A stretch of DNA of 64,000 bases from Ifrita kowaldi (Eukaryota > Chordata > Aves > Passeriformes > Cinclosomatidae): positions 63,746 through 127,745 of the forward strand of contig VZRS01006708.1 in NCBI GenBank assembly GCA_013398055.1, in the 5' to 3' direction. Below are positions 1 to 12,900 of the stretch, in pieces. The notes beneath the pieces were generated by a model. The model worked only from the letters and a program-made list of their open reading frames with translations. It did no database searches and was not told where the DNA came from. Every line of letters begins with the position of its first letter. The first letter of the stretch is position 1. The position numbers and the translations under genes are program-made.

Positions 1-160
1 AAAAGTCATCCAATTCCAATTTCCCTGTTGTAAGCAGGGACACCTTCCACTGGATCAGGCTGCTCAGAGCCCCATCCAACCTGACCTTGAACACTGCCAG
101 GGATGGGGCATTTACAGCTTCTCCATACAACCTGTGCCAGTGCCTTACCACCCACTCTGT
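1..160 (-). repeat. CR1 LINE 3' fragment
   Basis: The stretch with ccatccaacctgaccttgaa, gccagggatggggcattta and acaacctgtgccagtgcc is the familiar reverse complement of the CR1 3' region in birds. It runs into the window's left edge, so the full extent is unknown. It lies in the STIM2 intron upstream of the first visible exon, antisense to the gene. Confidence 0.85.
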
Positions 161-838
161 TTGTCATGATTGCACGATCTTCCTTTTTATCTGTTTGCTA
201 AAAGGCTTCCTATTAATTACTGAAAATGAAGCAGCTTTATGTAATGCTTCTGTGCTTGGAGTATAACCACTGAGGAATGATTACAAGCAGAAAATTGGCC
301 CTCAGATGACTTCTGTTTTTTAATTCGATGAATAGAAGTCAAATTTTTGTTGTCTAATCAAAAGACTTTAATACTGCTTAGTAAACAACTTACTCTCATC
401 CCTCAGGCAGTTGCATTTAACTGGTATAGCAGGATTCAGGCATTATGCGTCCGCAAATGACTGGCACACTTTCAAATCTTACATGGTCTTATTTTCAAGG
501 AGATGAAGTTGGTTAAATGTCATCAGAATAGAGAAATAGGCAGTATGAATGTGTGGTGCATTCCTGTAATCACTGTAAATCCAAGGCATCCTAATAATGT
601 TAAACTTAGTATACTAGACACTGCATAATCAGTTTTTCTAGGATTTAATAATTATGAAAAACAAATCTTGTAAGAGTGTTTAGCTTGCATTCTGAGTCTT
701 TGATGGAGAAAACACAGATCAATTCTCTGCTGCTTGCATGGGGAAGCGATAGCAAAGACTCCACCTGATTTCTGTGTAGTTTCTCTTCAGAAATTGTCAT
801 TTCAGCATTTAAGATGATGTTTTTTCCCTTTTCTTCAG
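161..838 (+). other. STIM2 intron (right end, probable intron 2)
   Basis: AT-rich intronic sequence between the CR1 fragment and the first visible exon. It ends with a good polypyrimidine tract and ttcttcag. I see no other exon, repeat or hairpin of note. Confidence 0.8.
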
Positions 839-953
839 TTTCTAAGGGAAGATATGCAATACAAGGATGCCTCTAATAAACATAGTCACCTGCACAGAGA
901 AGACAAACATATCACCATTGAGGATCTGTGGAAACGCTGGAAAACTTCTGAAG
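839..953 (+). CDS. STIM2: STIM2 exon (probable exon 3): hidden EF hand to start of SAM
   Basis: This 115-nt exon follows the acceptor ttcttcag and ends at the donor GTAGGT. It opens on a codon boundary with FLREDMQYKD, runs through HLHREDKHITIEDLWKRW, and leaves one base (phase 1) to form Val with the next exon. In STIM proteins this stretch directly follows the canonical EF hand, contains the non-canonical hidden EF hand, and leads into the SAM domain, all in the ER lumen. The exons encoding the signal peptide and the canonical Ca2+-binding loop are not in the window. Confidence 0.95.
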
Positions 954-3900
954 GTAGGTAAAGAAGTATAGCTAAAAATGATGGTGGTTATTAACATAGA
1001 TATAATTCAACAATTTTTCCACCAAGTATAGAGTAGTGAATGAATGACCTCTTGAAGCACCTTCATGAATCTGTTTCAAAACTGTTATTTATAGACACAC
1101 ATAAACCTGACTAAGAGCTCATTTAGTCCAGCTAGAGGTAATTTCCTCTTCATGTGTTTGGTATATTGTGAGTAAACTAAGACAGCTTACGTGCTTATCT
1201 GTATGAGGTTCTAATTTATCAAGGTGACTGGTGCAAGTGCTGAGTTCCAGATTAGCATGTTTTTAATTTAATAAACCCTAAGGGTTTCTCTCAAGCTATT
1301 TAAAAATATTTTTTATTTTTTATTAAGTGGAAAATTCAATGCTCTTTGATTTAAATTTTATTTGAGCTACGAAGATCTAGAATTCTCAGTCCAAAGCATT
1401 TTTGAAAACCTTCTTAAACTTGGGATACAGTAAAATGTACTGACAAGCCAACACCACCAGCCCTCCCTCACCCTGATTTAAATGAAATAAGTAAGTTGAG
1501 CCAACTATTCCAAGTATCAAAGAACAGTATTTAATCAGTAGTACAGTGTTCACTGCCAAATATGTCCCAGGATACAGTGATTAAAAAAGAGATCTGGAAT
1601 GTTGGAATTGTTAGGAGAAAAATACTTAACTTCCCCACCCCACCCCTCATTCCAAAGGTGTTGTCCTGGTTCCAGCCAGGACAGGATTAATTTTTAGCAG
1701 TAGCCAGGAGGGGGCATAGCTAAGGCCCGAATGTTATTCTGTGCCACCTCACATCATGGCTGGAACCCCAGGAAAGGGAGTCTCTCTCTCTTCCGGGGAG
1801 AAGAGGTTCATCCTGGTCAAGAGACATGGGGAACAGACCGGTCTGGTGTTTTATTGTTAGGGGCTTTCCATGTGAGTAGTTAATTTTTCTTACACCTTTT
1901 GTTATTGTATTGTTGCTGTTACTGTTCATTTCCTTACCTCATTGCTGTTTCCAGTAAATGGTTGCTATCTCAACCTGTGATCTTTGCCCTTTGTGCCTCC
2001 AGTTGGAGGGGGAGGGGAAATGGCACACATGTTTTTAGAAGGAGCAGTAAATTTGAGAATACCATTCCTAAACCACGACTTGTTCTAATGGCAAGCATAG
2101 AGAGATCTAAAACTTGGTGTGAGTCAAACAATTGAAAGTAGGAACAAGAGAGGAATGAAACCAGGAACATGCCAGTAATTCATCCTGCTAATGTAGGAAG
2201 TCACTTAAGTGCATTCTCATGGAATGCATGAAGTGTTTGGTATGTAGTAGATATCTGTTTTAATCAGCAATTTTTAGCCTCATCTCTTCAAATATTCTTT
2301 AAATACTTATTCACTGAAGATCTTATTCCCTGAAAGCATTGCAACTTAATTATCAGAAAACATTGTCTCCTCATAATTTTTGGTTTAAGTCGTTAGTAAC
2401 TCTTCAAAAATATAGGCTATAGCAATACTAGAAGTATAGTTTGTTGTGTATATCTTTATTCCAGTTTTCTTGTATGTAGTGAGTAGGGTGAGTAAGACTC
2501 AAAAGACGTTTAGATGAATGTCTTATCTCATTGTGTGTGCTTATAGTGGCTTTATTTGTGCATCCTGCTGAGAGAACTGAAGTCACACCACAGGGAGACA
2601 GTGAGAATGAGACTCCTGAGCAGTGTTAACTGTGGTCTGGTGACTGTTAGAAAGCATGAAGCCCCTCAGAAAATGATCTACTTTAATGTGATTTTAGGTA
2701 ACATGGTAAATGTTACCATCCCTTTCTATATGTTTTAGGAATTTTGATTTTTTTCTTATGTACCACTAGGTTATAGCAATTTGAGAACATTAAACAAGAG
2801 GATGGAAGGTACTGTAAATGACAGTATTGGTAATTTGAGACCTTTAAGCAATCTGTTGAGGTATCTGTGTGAGAATTACAAACTCTAGTGCTCTTGACAG
2901 TATATACAGAAACATCTTCTGGATCTACTACTGCAGGTAGTTTATGCTGAGTAGAATTTGCCCATTCTTTGCCATAAAGCTTGCTTTATGTGAGTGCTTG
3001 TCTCAAATATTTGTCGAATAGCTTAAAGGTGTTCTTTGTTTAACATACTGTGGTGCAAGACAGATAAGATTTGAGAGAAGAAAGAGAAAACATGCCATTG
3101 CTGTTTGGTGTTTCCATTTAGGATTAAGGAAAATAGAGGTTGCTTTTAAATAATTGATTGAGAAGGATTTTATACACTGAATGTAACACTGAGGATTGAC
3201 TGCATTCAAAGCTCTAAAAATTGTCTAATAAAAGGAGGGGCATGAGAATATTGCTTTTTAATATTTCTGGCACTGGGCAGGCTTTTGGTGTCCTTGCCTG
3301 GTGCAGAATCCTTAAGGCATAGTCTAGACTGGTGCAAATTAAATGAAGTTCAAGGCTGCTACAGGTTATACCTGCATGGAAGGAGTGACAGCATAGCTTG
3401 AATCAGCATCTAGCCTATTGTTGCTATGTTGCCATTCAGTTTAAATTATTCCTTTGGTACAAAACAAGACTATAATTTAATTTAATTTAGTTAGAATATG
3501 CTTATTGTCACCTTTGAATTTTTTTAATCTCATAATCTAATTCTACAGAGAGTGCTGTATTTAGAGGAGTGACTAGGAGCTAGCATAGCTGTTTAAAACA
3601 AGACACTGCTCTCTGAAAGTCTTCTGACTTCTGTTACTGTGTGTTACTGTTCTTTAAATATAAATGCCAGTATATGCTTGTTGTATGGTATTCTTTGACC
3701 ATCTCCTCTTCTAACTGAGCAGTATTTATACATGTACTACAGACTCTTTCAGCTAGTCAAAAGTAACAAACTTAGTAGCTACTGTTAGGTTAATATCAAA
3801 GGAGCATCTTCAGTATTTTTTCTACAAGGTCCTTGAAGAGGTAGTAGTTTTGAGTGTGGGAAAGGGGACAGATGAACATTTGGTTTGATGTCTGAATACC

Positions 3901-6900
3901 AGTCTTTGTACAATTATCTTTGAAAGTTCTCTCAGTCAAAGGCACCTGCCTTCTCTTTTTGCCCCTGTAATGGGCTATGGTCATGTGAATTTGCTGTCTG
4001 AAGAGAGGGGTGTAGGTATTTAGTCTCAGTAGTAAGGGGGCTGTAAGATCAGTGCAGGGCCTTCAGCTGGGTAGTTCTCGGACCTGTCTCACTCTGTAGG
4101 GTTGGATGCTGCATTCTTGGTAGTGTAGCATTGTCCCTTGAGACTTGATTTTGTAGCAAAGTAAAAACTGTTGTGGTCAAACCTGGAGTTCATGAATGCT
4201 TGGCTATTGTCAGACTAATTTGAATCCTATTAAAACCTAGTTGTTACAAACTGCCTTTAAAAAAAAAGGTAGCTTTTTTTTTACCATTATGGCATATTTG
4301 AGCTTTATTGTATATTATCTCCTATAGACTACCCTATAATAGAAAAAAACCTTCTCCTTGCCTTGTATGCGTTCCCTTTTTTTTTTCTTTCTTTCCCCTT
4401 TAAATCTCTTTGCTTCTCTGTGGAAAAGAGAAAGTGAACTAAGGTCTGATACATTATTAGGGTAAAAAAATACAAAAATGGCTCTATATTTGCATGTGTG
4501 ATCACCTGTTGTATTCTGATGTACTGCTGCACAAGTATTCTTGCAGCAACTGGGACTAAACTGCATACCACAAACATGTTGTGGTTGCCTTACACTCTGA
4601 TTATTTGCTGTCTCAGGTTTTAAATATCTTGAGGTTGGAAATGCATGCAAGCAGGGCTTGGCTAAGAATGAGTTACATAATGCTCCATAATGCTGATGTT
4701 ACTGCTGAAGGTCCTAAAAACTAAGTTTTGAATCCTTTTGTATGCTTGATACGGAACAGTCTTGTGTGCCTGGCCAGCCTGTTCTCAACTTTAAGCCTAA
4801 TATACGGCTGTTTTTCACTCCTTGCCATGAAATACTCTTACCAAATGTAATTTGATTTCTGAAAGGAGTAGGAGGCCCTTAAGAATGCTGAGGCTGACAC
4901 TGTAATGTTGTTTTACTTCATGCCTCCCTGCCCTGAAGTACCATGCTACATGATAAATTTAACACGAAAAACTGATAAATAGCCTGATCTTCTAATCAGC
5001 CATTAATGTGGGTTAACAATGAGAAACTTTCATACAGGGCCAGTATAAAGCTACTTTTCCTGTCTTCACCTTCTGAAAAAAAACCCCCAAAAAGCAGAAA
5101 AAAACCCCTAGAACTCTAACATCTGGTCTGAAGTAGAATAGCTGGTGGAGGTCTAGAGACTGAGTGCTGCTTTGGGGTGTAAACACTGTGCCTTCTATAC
5201 CTGCCTGCCCAAAGCATGTTGCTGACATCCTCACTCTGAAGGTAACTGGGAAAAGAGGTGTGAGAGAGAAGGATGTTATAATTACTCTGTAATGCTATGT
5301 GCATTTAACTTACAGTAATTGTGACTTGCTACTCTGCTGTCTGAAGTACTGCTTTCTTTTTTGGTGATTAAACTAAGGGAAAATTACAACCTCAGCTAAT
5401 TAGTGGGAGTTGGCACATTCTAATTGGCAGTGCTGATCAAGATGAATTTCAGCTGGACTACTTGCCCTCCAGTACACCTGTTGTATATCACACTTGTCTT
5501 GTGTCATGTTTCAGTGGACTGTAAGTGCTTCTTGTGGAGAAAGGCCAGTTTGCTTTCCAGTACTTTATGCTGTTGGAGAACAAACATGTATGTATGTCAT
5601 AAAATCTTATTGGAGACAAGTCAAGTAATATGCCTTACCAACATATGGCATATGGAAGATACCAACAAAAAGAAACAGTCTGAATGTTGTCACTGATTGG
5701 TAGGAAATAGGAAAGGAAGAACAGTGTAGTTTAGAGTCTGAGTTCACCTGGAAAACTTTGGGAGTTTTCCACTGGCACTGGACTTCTGTGAATGAAGAAT
5801 TAGTTTACATAATAAATCTAAATTTCTTGTGAAATATGTACATGAGCAGAGGTTCAGATCTTGACATCCCAGAATAAGAGATGACAGCATGTATTGGTAG
5901 CTTAAATGGTTGAGTGGTCAGTTAAAGGGATACAACATAAATAAAGAAGTAATTGATATTATTTTTTCATAAACAGGTAACAGTGTAAGAGTACAGAAAG
6001 TACAAGTTTCAGTTCTAGTTTAGGATAGATTTTGGTTGCTTCTTTGTGCAGTTTCTAATAGAGGTGTCTGATACAGTGATAGATAATGAAAAATGAAGTG
6101 TTTTTTCTGGAATACAACGGATTTGTTTGGGAAAATTTCCTTGATAGTCTATGAAGAAAACATTGCACCAGTCTAAGCATAACAGATATGATTTGCTCTG
6201 TGGTAAACCACTTAAATGTGTACCTCATTTCTTTCAGGATAATATGTTTAAAATTACTACTGGATTATAAAAACCTATAAATTTACGTAAAATTTGACAG
6301 AGTGTCTAGAAAATTCTTTCAGCAGTAGAAGTGAAAAGTTTCAACGGTATATTTAACCCTTCCTCCCCAATTTATAAACTCAGTGAATTGTGTGGCTTCT
6401 GAAATTGAGTGTTCTGTACTGTCAGTGGTAGTGTGTAGTGGCTATTTTAGGTGGTTTTTTTCACATGTCACATCACAGCAACGCTTTTACTTTGAATCAG
6501 CCTATGAACATAGTTCTAGAATGCAGTTAAGGTGATATTTTTCTGGATGATTTTACCACTCTTGAGACTTGTAATGACCAGTCAAGTGACTTTGAATGAT
6601 TTGTAAATCTGATTGCTTATTATTCACAAAACAGTTAAGATTCTTTGCAATGGGAAAACTATCAGTTTATAAATAGAGTCCAGATATTTTGCATAAAATT
6701 GTAGAGTAATATGACAAAACCAAGTCTGTTTCAAAGCAATACCTGACTGCAGCTCACAAGGAGAGAAAGAAATGGGACAGCATACTGGGAAGGTTCTGTA
6801 GCCATTCATATGGATAGATAACAAGAGGTTTGTAATGTGAGTTTGTTTCTTGAAGCTGCAGGTGGGTCTGTGAAATGTGTTCTGTCTCTGCCTATCTGGA

Positions 6901-9900
6901 ATGATAATAATCTGAAATGTTTAAGCTTATTTTTCAGTTGTGCTAGTGTAGACAAGGGACCTAGAAGTCCTTATTTCAGTTACAGTATGAACTGAAATAT
7001 GAATTTGAACTCAGAAAAATTTCCATTGCCCACAGCTTTACCTGTCAAGCTTTCAGCAGCGCTTTCTAAAGGATTATTGTCAAAATTTACCACTGAGAAT
7101 GTGTCCTAGTGATAAGGTTTCTGCAGAAATCTCTGCCCAGCATTGTCACATGCAAGTAGTTCTAGATAGAGAAATGTTAAAAAAAAAAAAAATTTTTCAT
7201 GTCAATACATGTCTGACCAGAAGGAGACTGTCCCTGTTTCTTTCATATGCAGACAGACTTTTGCAGACTCACAAATGCAGTGAACAATTTCCCTGCTGTA
7301 AACTGTAGCAGTTGGTCTGTAAGGGCCAGAAATGTGATTTTTTTTTCCCCCCCAATATCTGTGGGTAGCATTTTCTTAGCACATCTGTAGCTATGAATGT
7401 TTGTGTAGTGTTGCTGTTATTAAGGAAAATTGTTAATTATTCTCTACATATTAAGTAATTTTTCTTAGTCTCACACTAGAGTATTAGAGTCTTACATTAG
7501 TGTATTTTTGCATGTAATTCCACTTTTCTTGGGCATGTTTGAGAGAGATTTAATAGTTTTCCTGTTAAATTTTTTCTGTCTTTTGGTGTTTTCTTTCAGT
7601 CTCATCTCTCCTTCTCTTGTCAGCTCCCATTTTGTGGTTAGTAGGCATAAGCCTCTAAGAAAATTCTTGTCAAAACAAGTTCTAAGGCATCATCCTGGGA
7701 AAGATCTTGGTACATTGCCTCAAATGGTTACAGCACCAGCTGATGTGTGTTTTGTTCTGCAAGGGTAGCAAGAACAAAGGGGTTGAGGCTGGAATCTGTT
7801 TAAGTAGATGAAAGTCACAAGATGCCATCCTGATTTAAACTAAAGCAAAAGACTAAATTGTTCTGTGAAAGTTTTAATAAAGAAATACTTCTATGGGTTC
7901 CATGCTTGTTTGTTTATAGCTTGCCTCAGTTTTCACAGGGGAGCATGTAATGAAAAAGGCAAAATGCCAGAAACACCTTGGTAATACTAATTTTTCTGGA
8001 ATTATATTTGCTAAACTCTCTTGGTTATTGTAACCTGCTTTTCTACTGCTTGTCTTCTAAGCTGTTGATTTTTACAAAAAACTTAAGGTAGTTGAATTTT
8101 TCTTTCAGTTCATAACTGGACTCAAGAGGACACTCTTCAGTGGCTGTCAGAATTTGTTGAATTGCCTCAATATGAAAAGAATTTTAGAGACAGCAATGTC
8201 AATGGAACAACACTTCCCAGGTGAATGTATCTTCTGGATTAGTTTCAATAATTCCCCATAGGCTGCATTAGTCTGTATGGTAGAGACAACTATGTGAACC
8301 TAAAGTCTAACAAGATATGGCCAAATGCAAGAAAAGAGAAGTATCCTTGCAGTTTTGAAGAGGTGGCTGCATTTTTTCTGCCAGAATATTTCAAAATATA
8401 ACTTTCATAAAAGTTTTGTTTATTTCTGTGGAAGCTCTTACCAAAGGTCACATAATTCTGTGTGGTAGCAAACTTCCTTTTGAACATCTTCCAATCTATT
8501 GTATGGGTGTATATATAACAATGTGGCTGTAGAATACATTTTCCTGGAGCATAAATACCTGAGTACTGCATGTATTTAGGAGTTGGTGTCACGAGTCTGT
8601 AAATATGCATTTAACTATGCTACATGGATTTATTTCATGATTTTTTTCGAGAAAGAAAAGAATGGATAAATGATTTTGTTTTCTTCTTTTGTCACATGCC
8701 AATGTGCATTTATGTAGCATTACTGTTGTATTGTGTTTCTCACTCTTAATTGCACAGCTGTAATCTATATAACTGTGGGAAATGCTACTGATGTCTTTTT
8801 TTTGCAAAGACTGATTTTGAATGTAATTTATGGAATAGGTAACGTTTTGTGTTATCATTAACAGGATAGCAGTAAATGAACATGCTTTCATGATCTCTCA
8901 CTTGAAAATAATTGACCGGAGCCATAGACAGAAGCTTCAGCTTAAAGCCTTGGATGTTGTTTTATTTGGACCTCTCACCCGTTAGTAACTTTTTGGAGTT
9001 TTTTTTCTTATCTCTTAATTGTAAGAATTCAACAGAGCATGTTTTCCATGACACTTGATACTGTAGATAGGACAGCTTATCTATTTTGTGGATGTGCTGA
9101 TGGATTGCTTGGCACGCATTGTGGAACTCTGCAGTGAATTTAAAAAGGTTATTTAGATGCTGTGACCAGGACAAAGGTTCACTTCTGTGTGTAAGATCAT
9201 GTAGAAATTTTAGTTTAACCCCACTTGACAGATGGATGTTGGCTTTTGTGTCACAAGAAGTTTCCTCTAAATATTTTTGACTGTTTAAATTACATTTATA
9301 GCTAAGGTTACATTCACTTCTCAATTAGCTTGGACAGTGCAGCTGGGATACTGAAATGAGAGGGGATGACCTTCCCCAAGAAGAGAAAAGGAGATGGTGA
9401 TGCAAATCCAACACCCGCGTCTTTTGCACATACTTGAGTTTAAGCGCAGTTAAATTTCATGCAGGAGTTCCACATCTGACCCATTTTACCGTATGCAGCC
9501 ATGTCCATACCACATCACCAGTGCTCTGCATGCTCTGCATGCTTGCTTGTACACAGTTACAGCTCTGCTCTGGTACTGTGCATGTCAGGGGTTCCTGAGC
9601 TAGTCAGGCCAGATCTGAGCTGGGGATTTTTAGGGGGAAAAAAAGCACTTTGTATTAGACTTTTAATACTCACAGAAGCTGCCTTTACAAGGGTGCAAGT
9701 GACTATAAAAGTTGTACTAACAAAGATGTGTCGTGTTAATCTTGGATATGATAATTTGACAATCCAACTTTTATGACGTGCTGCTGTTACCATTTTAAAA
9801 TGTACTTTATTATCTCCAAGTGAATTTTAATTCAGCATAGGGTATTTGAGAGGGTGAAAACTGGGGAGACCTTGCTCAAACATAATTAAAGCTCCTACTG

Positions 9901-12900
9901 GCCTGATAAAATGCATTTGTGGAACTCTATTTTAACTCTAAATAAGATACAGAGTATGTACTGCAAAGGGGTTTAGTAAGCTTTTCTCAGTCTAATGAAT
10001 GCTTTAGTATAGATTAAGTACATTGTATTAGAGCAGAGCTGGTTATGTTGTATGGAAAATGCTGTGGAATACATTTGGAAGGTAGTTGTTGGAGGTGGTT
10101 TGAGGTAAATGAGCTAGAATTCTGTTTAGCATCAGGTTCTGTCACCTTTTAGGCCGGGGAGATGGGGGGGAAGGCCTTAGTCTGTTGTCTGTATCAATGA
10201 ACTAGTTAATGATGGTGTTGTTCTCTGCACAGGTCCCCCTCACAACTGGATGAAGGATTTTATATTAACAGTTTCTATAGTTATTGGTTTTGGAGGCTGC
10301 TGGTTTGCATATACACAGAACAGAACCTCAAGAGAACATATCACAAAAATGATGAAGGACTTAGAAAGTCTCCAAACAGCAGAGCAAAGTCTTCTTGACT
10401 TGCAGGAAAGGTATAAAACCTAAAAGAAAAAAAAAAAAGTTGTCCTTTTGTTTTGAGGTTAAACCCAAATGCAGATCCTTTACAGTCATAAGTTTTTTGC
10501 ATTAACTGCCTTTGGATTTTGTTCATCTTCCCTTTGCATGGAAATTGTGATTTCAGTGGTGCTGGTTTCTTGGGTAGACATTGCTCCTGGATATTTTAGC
10601 AGGCAATACAAACTTGTAGATGAAGGTAGAGATTAGAGGCTCAATCTTTTTTCCTACAGATTTACAAGTATGTATTGTTATTTTCATATAATTACAGTTT
10701 ATTTTGAATAGTTACATACATGGGAATGAGAACATTTCTTTTCTTTTTAAGCTCTTAAGACTGAAACATGCCTGACTGATTAGTTTCTATTGCTTATATA
10801 GCAGGGTGAGAATTGATAGTCTGTGGTGCACCTCTATCTCAGTTGTCTATGAAGACCTGCATTTTGATGCTACACTTTTAATGATGGTTCACTTAAAAGT
10901 TTAGGTATTTTGCCTGGCGTAGATATCACGTTGTGTGATGTAATTGCTGCTGATTCATGAAGCTTGCAGCGTCTTTATTATCACAGAGTGGTTGAGGTTG
11001 GAAGAGACTTCTGGAGTTCATCTTGTCCGGCCCCTCCTGCTCAAGCAGGATCATCTAGAACAGGTTGCCTAGGACCATGTGCAGGTGGCTTCTGAATATG
11101 TCCAAGGATGGAGACTCTACCACCTCTCTGGGCAACCTGTGCCAGTGCTCAGTCACTCTCATGGTGAAAGTGTTTCCTGATGTTCAGATGGAACCTCATG
11201 TGCTTTGGTTTGTGCCCATAGCCTCTTGCCCTGTTGCTGGATGCATTTTGTTATCCTGAGGACTGCAACTTTTAACAAATATGCTGTGTATTTTCTCATA
11301 TTTTTTGTTCAATTGTGAAGGCTTGAGAAGGCACAAGAAGAGAATAGAAACGTTGCTGTTGAAAAGCAAAATTTGGAGCGCAAAATGATGGATGAGATCA
11401 ATGATGCAAAACGCGAAGCTCATCGCCTAAGGGAATTGAGAGAGGGAGCTGAATGTGAGCTGAGCAGGCTCAAATATGCAGAGGAAGAGTTAGTACAGGT
11501 ATCTGCCACCTGTTTATAATTTTAGTGTTGACTTTAAATTGGTCGTAGTTTTATTAGGTCCTCAGGAGTGTTTAAAGCATGTTCCCTAAATGCTAGATTT
11601 GAATGGAAACATTCTAAGAGTGCCTAATGATTGTCTGTCAATCATGCCGTTATCTAGTAAAATAATCCTGAAGCTATTAGAAGCTGTAAACTTTGTATAT
11701 TAGCTTATCATAATGTGTTTGGATTCACTGAACAAAAATATATACAAAAGCTTTTTTAATCTTTTCATCAGAAGAGAGAGTAGCTTTGTCTCATCTGAAC
11801 GGCAATAAATTTGGATTTATTGTACTAAAAAAATTACCATCTTACAAAAATATTTAAACTTCGAATTAGGAACTATATGTCATTGGAAAAAATATGGAAG
11901 GTCATATGCAAGATTTCAGAGATGCCAGATCTGCCTACCTGACAACAATTGGCACATACCAAAACTCTGTAAAGCTGTGTCAAGTATGTTGCTGTGGGGT
12001 GTAAAGGTGCTTACAATTCACCTCTCAGTTCTAATGAGACTTTTGGTGACACTTTTATTTCTTCTTGGTTGCTAGGTTCGTATGGCTTTAAAAAAGGCTG
12101 AGAAGGAGTTTGAGTTGAGAAGTAATTGGTCTGTTCCTGAAGCTTTGCAGAAGTGGCTTCAGTTAACACATGAAGTTGAAGTACAATATTACAATATCAA
12201 AAGACAGCATGCAGAAATGCAATTAGCCATTGCTAAAGATGAGGTAATAAATTATTCTTCAGCTGCTTGAAGATTTTTCTTTTCTGTTGCTAGAGATATG
12301 AAATAGTAAACACAAAGCAGATAAGCATTTGTGTTTTTTCTTCTCTCAATTGTTGTTGTTACCTGTCAATATTGCTAATGTTTTGTCATCTCTTAAGTAT
12401 GCTACTAGTTTTATGCATTTCACTTTATTTTGCTTTTTAGGCAGAAAAGATAAAAAAGAAGAGAAGCACTGTATTTGGAACATTACATGTTGCACACAGC
12501 TCCTCCCTGGATGAAGTGGACCATAAAATTCTTGAAGCAAAGTAAGAGGGTTACCAGGACAGGATGCATATTCTTTTGTGATTATTTTTTCCCAGAACTA
12601 TGGCATTTTTGAGAGTTATGGAATTGAGTGTCTTAGTGGTTTTGCACTTTAAGTAAAGCAGTTGAAAAAATACTAAAATGTGAATATTTCAACAGCTGTA
12701 ATGGATCTTCTGGTATGCTGGAAAGAATGTGTTGCTTTGCTTTATCATTAGGAACAGTGTATATAATTTTAATGTGTGCCTTTCTTTAGGAAAGCACTCT
12801 CGGAGCTGACGACGTGTTTGCGAGAGCGTCTTTATCGATGGCAACAGATTGAGAAGATTTGCGGGTTTCAAATTGCACACAATTCTGGGCTACCAAGCTT

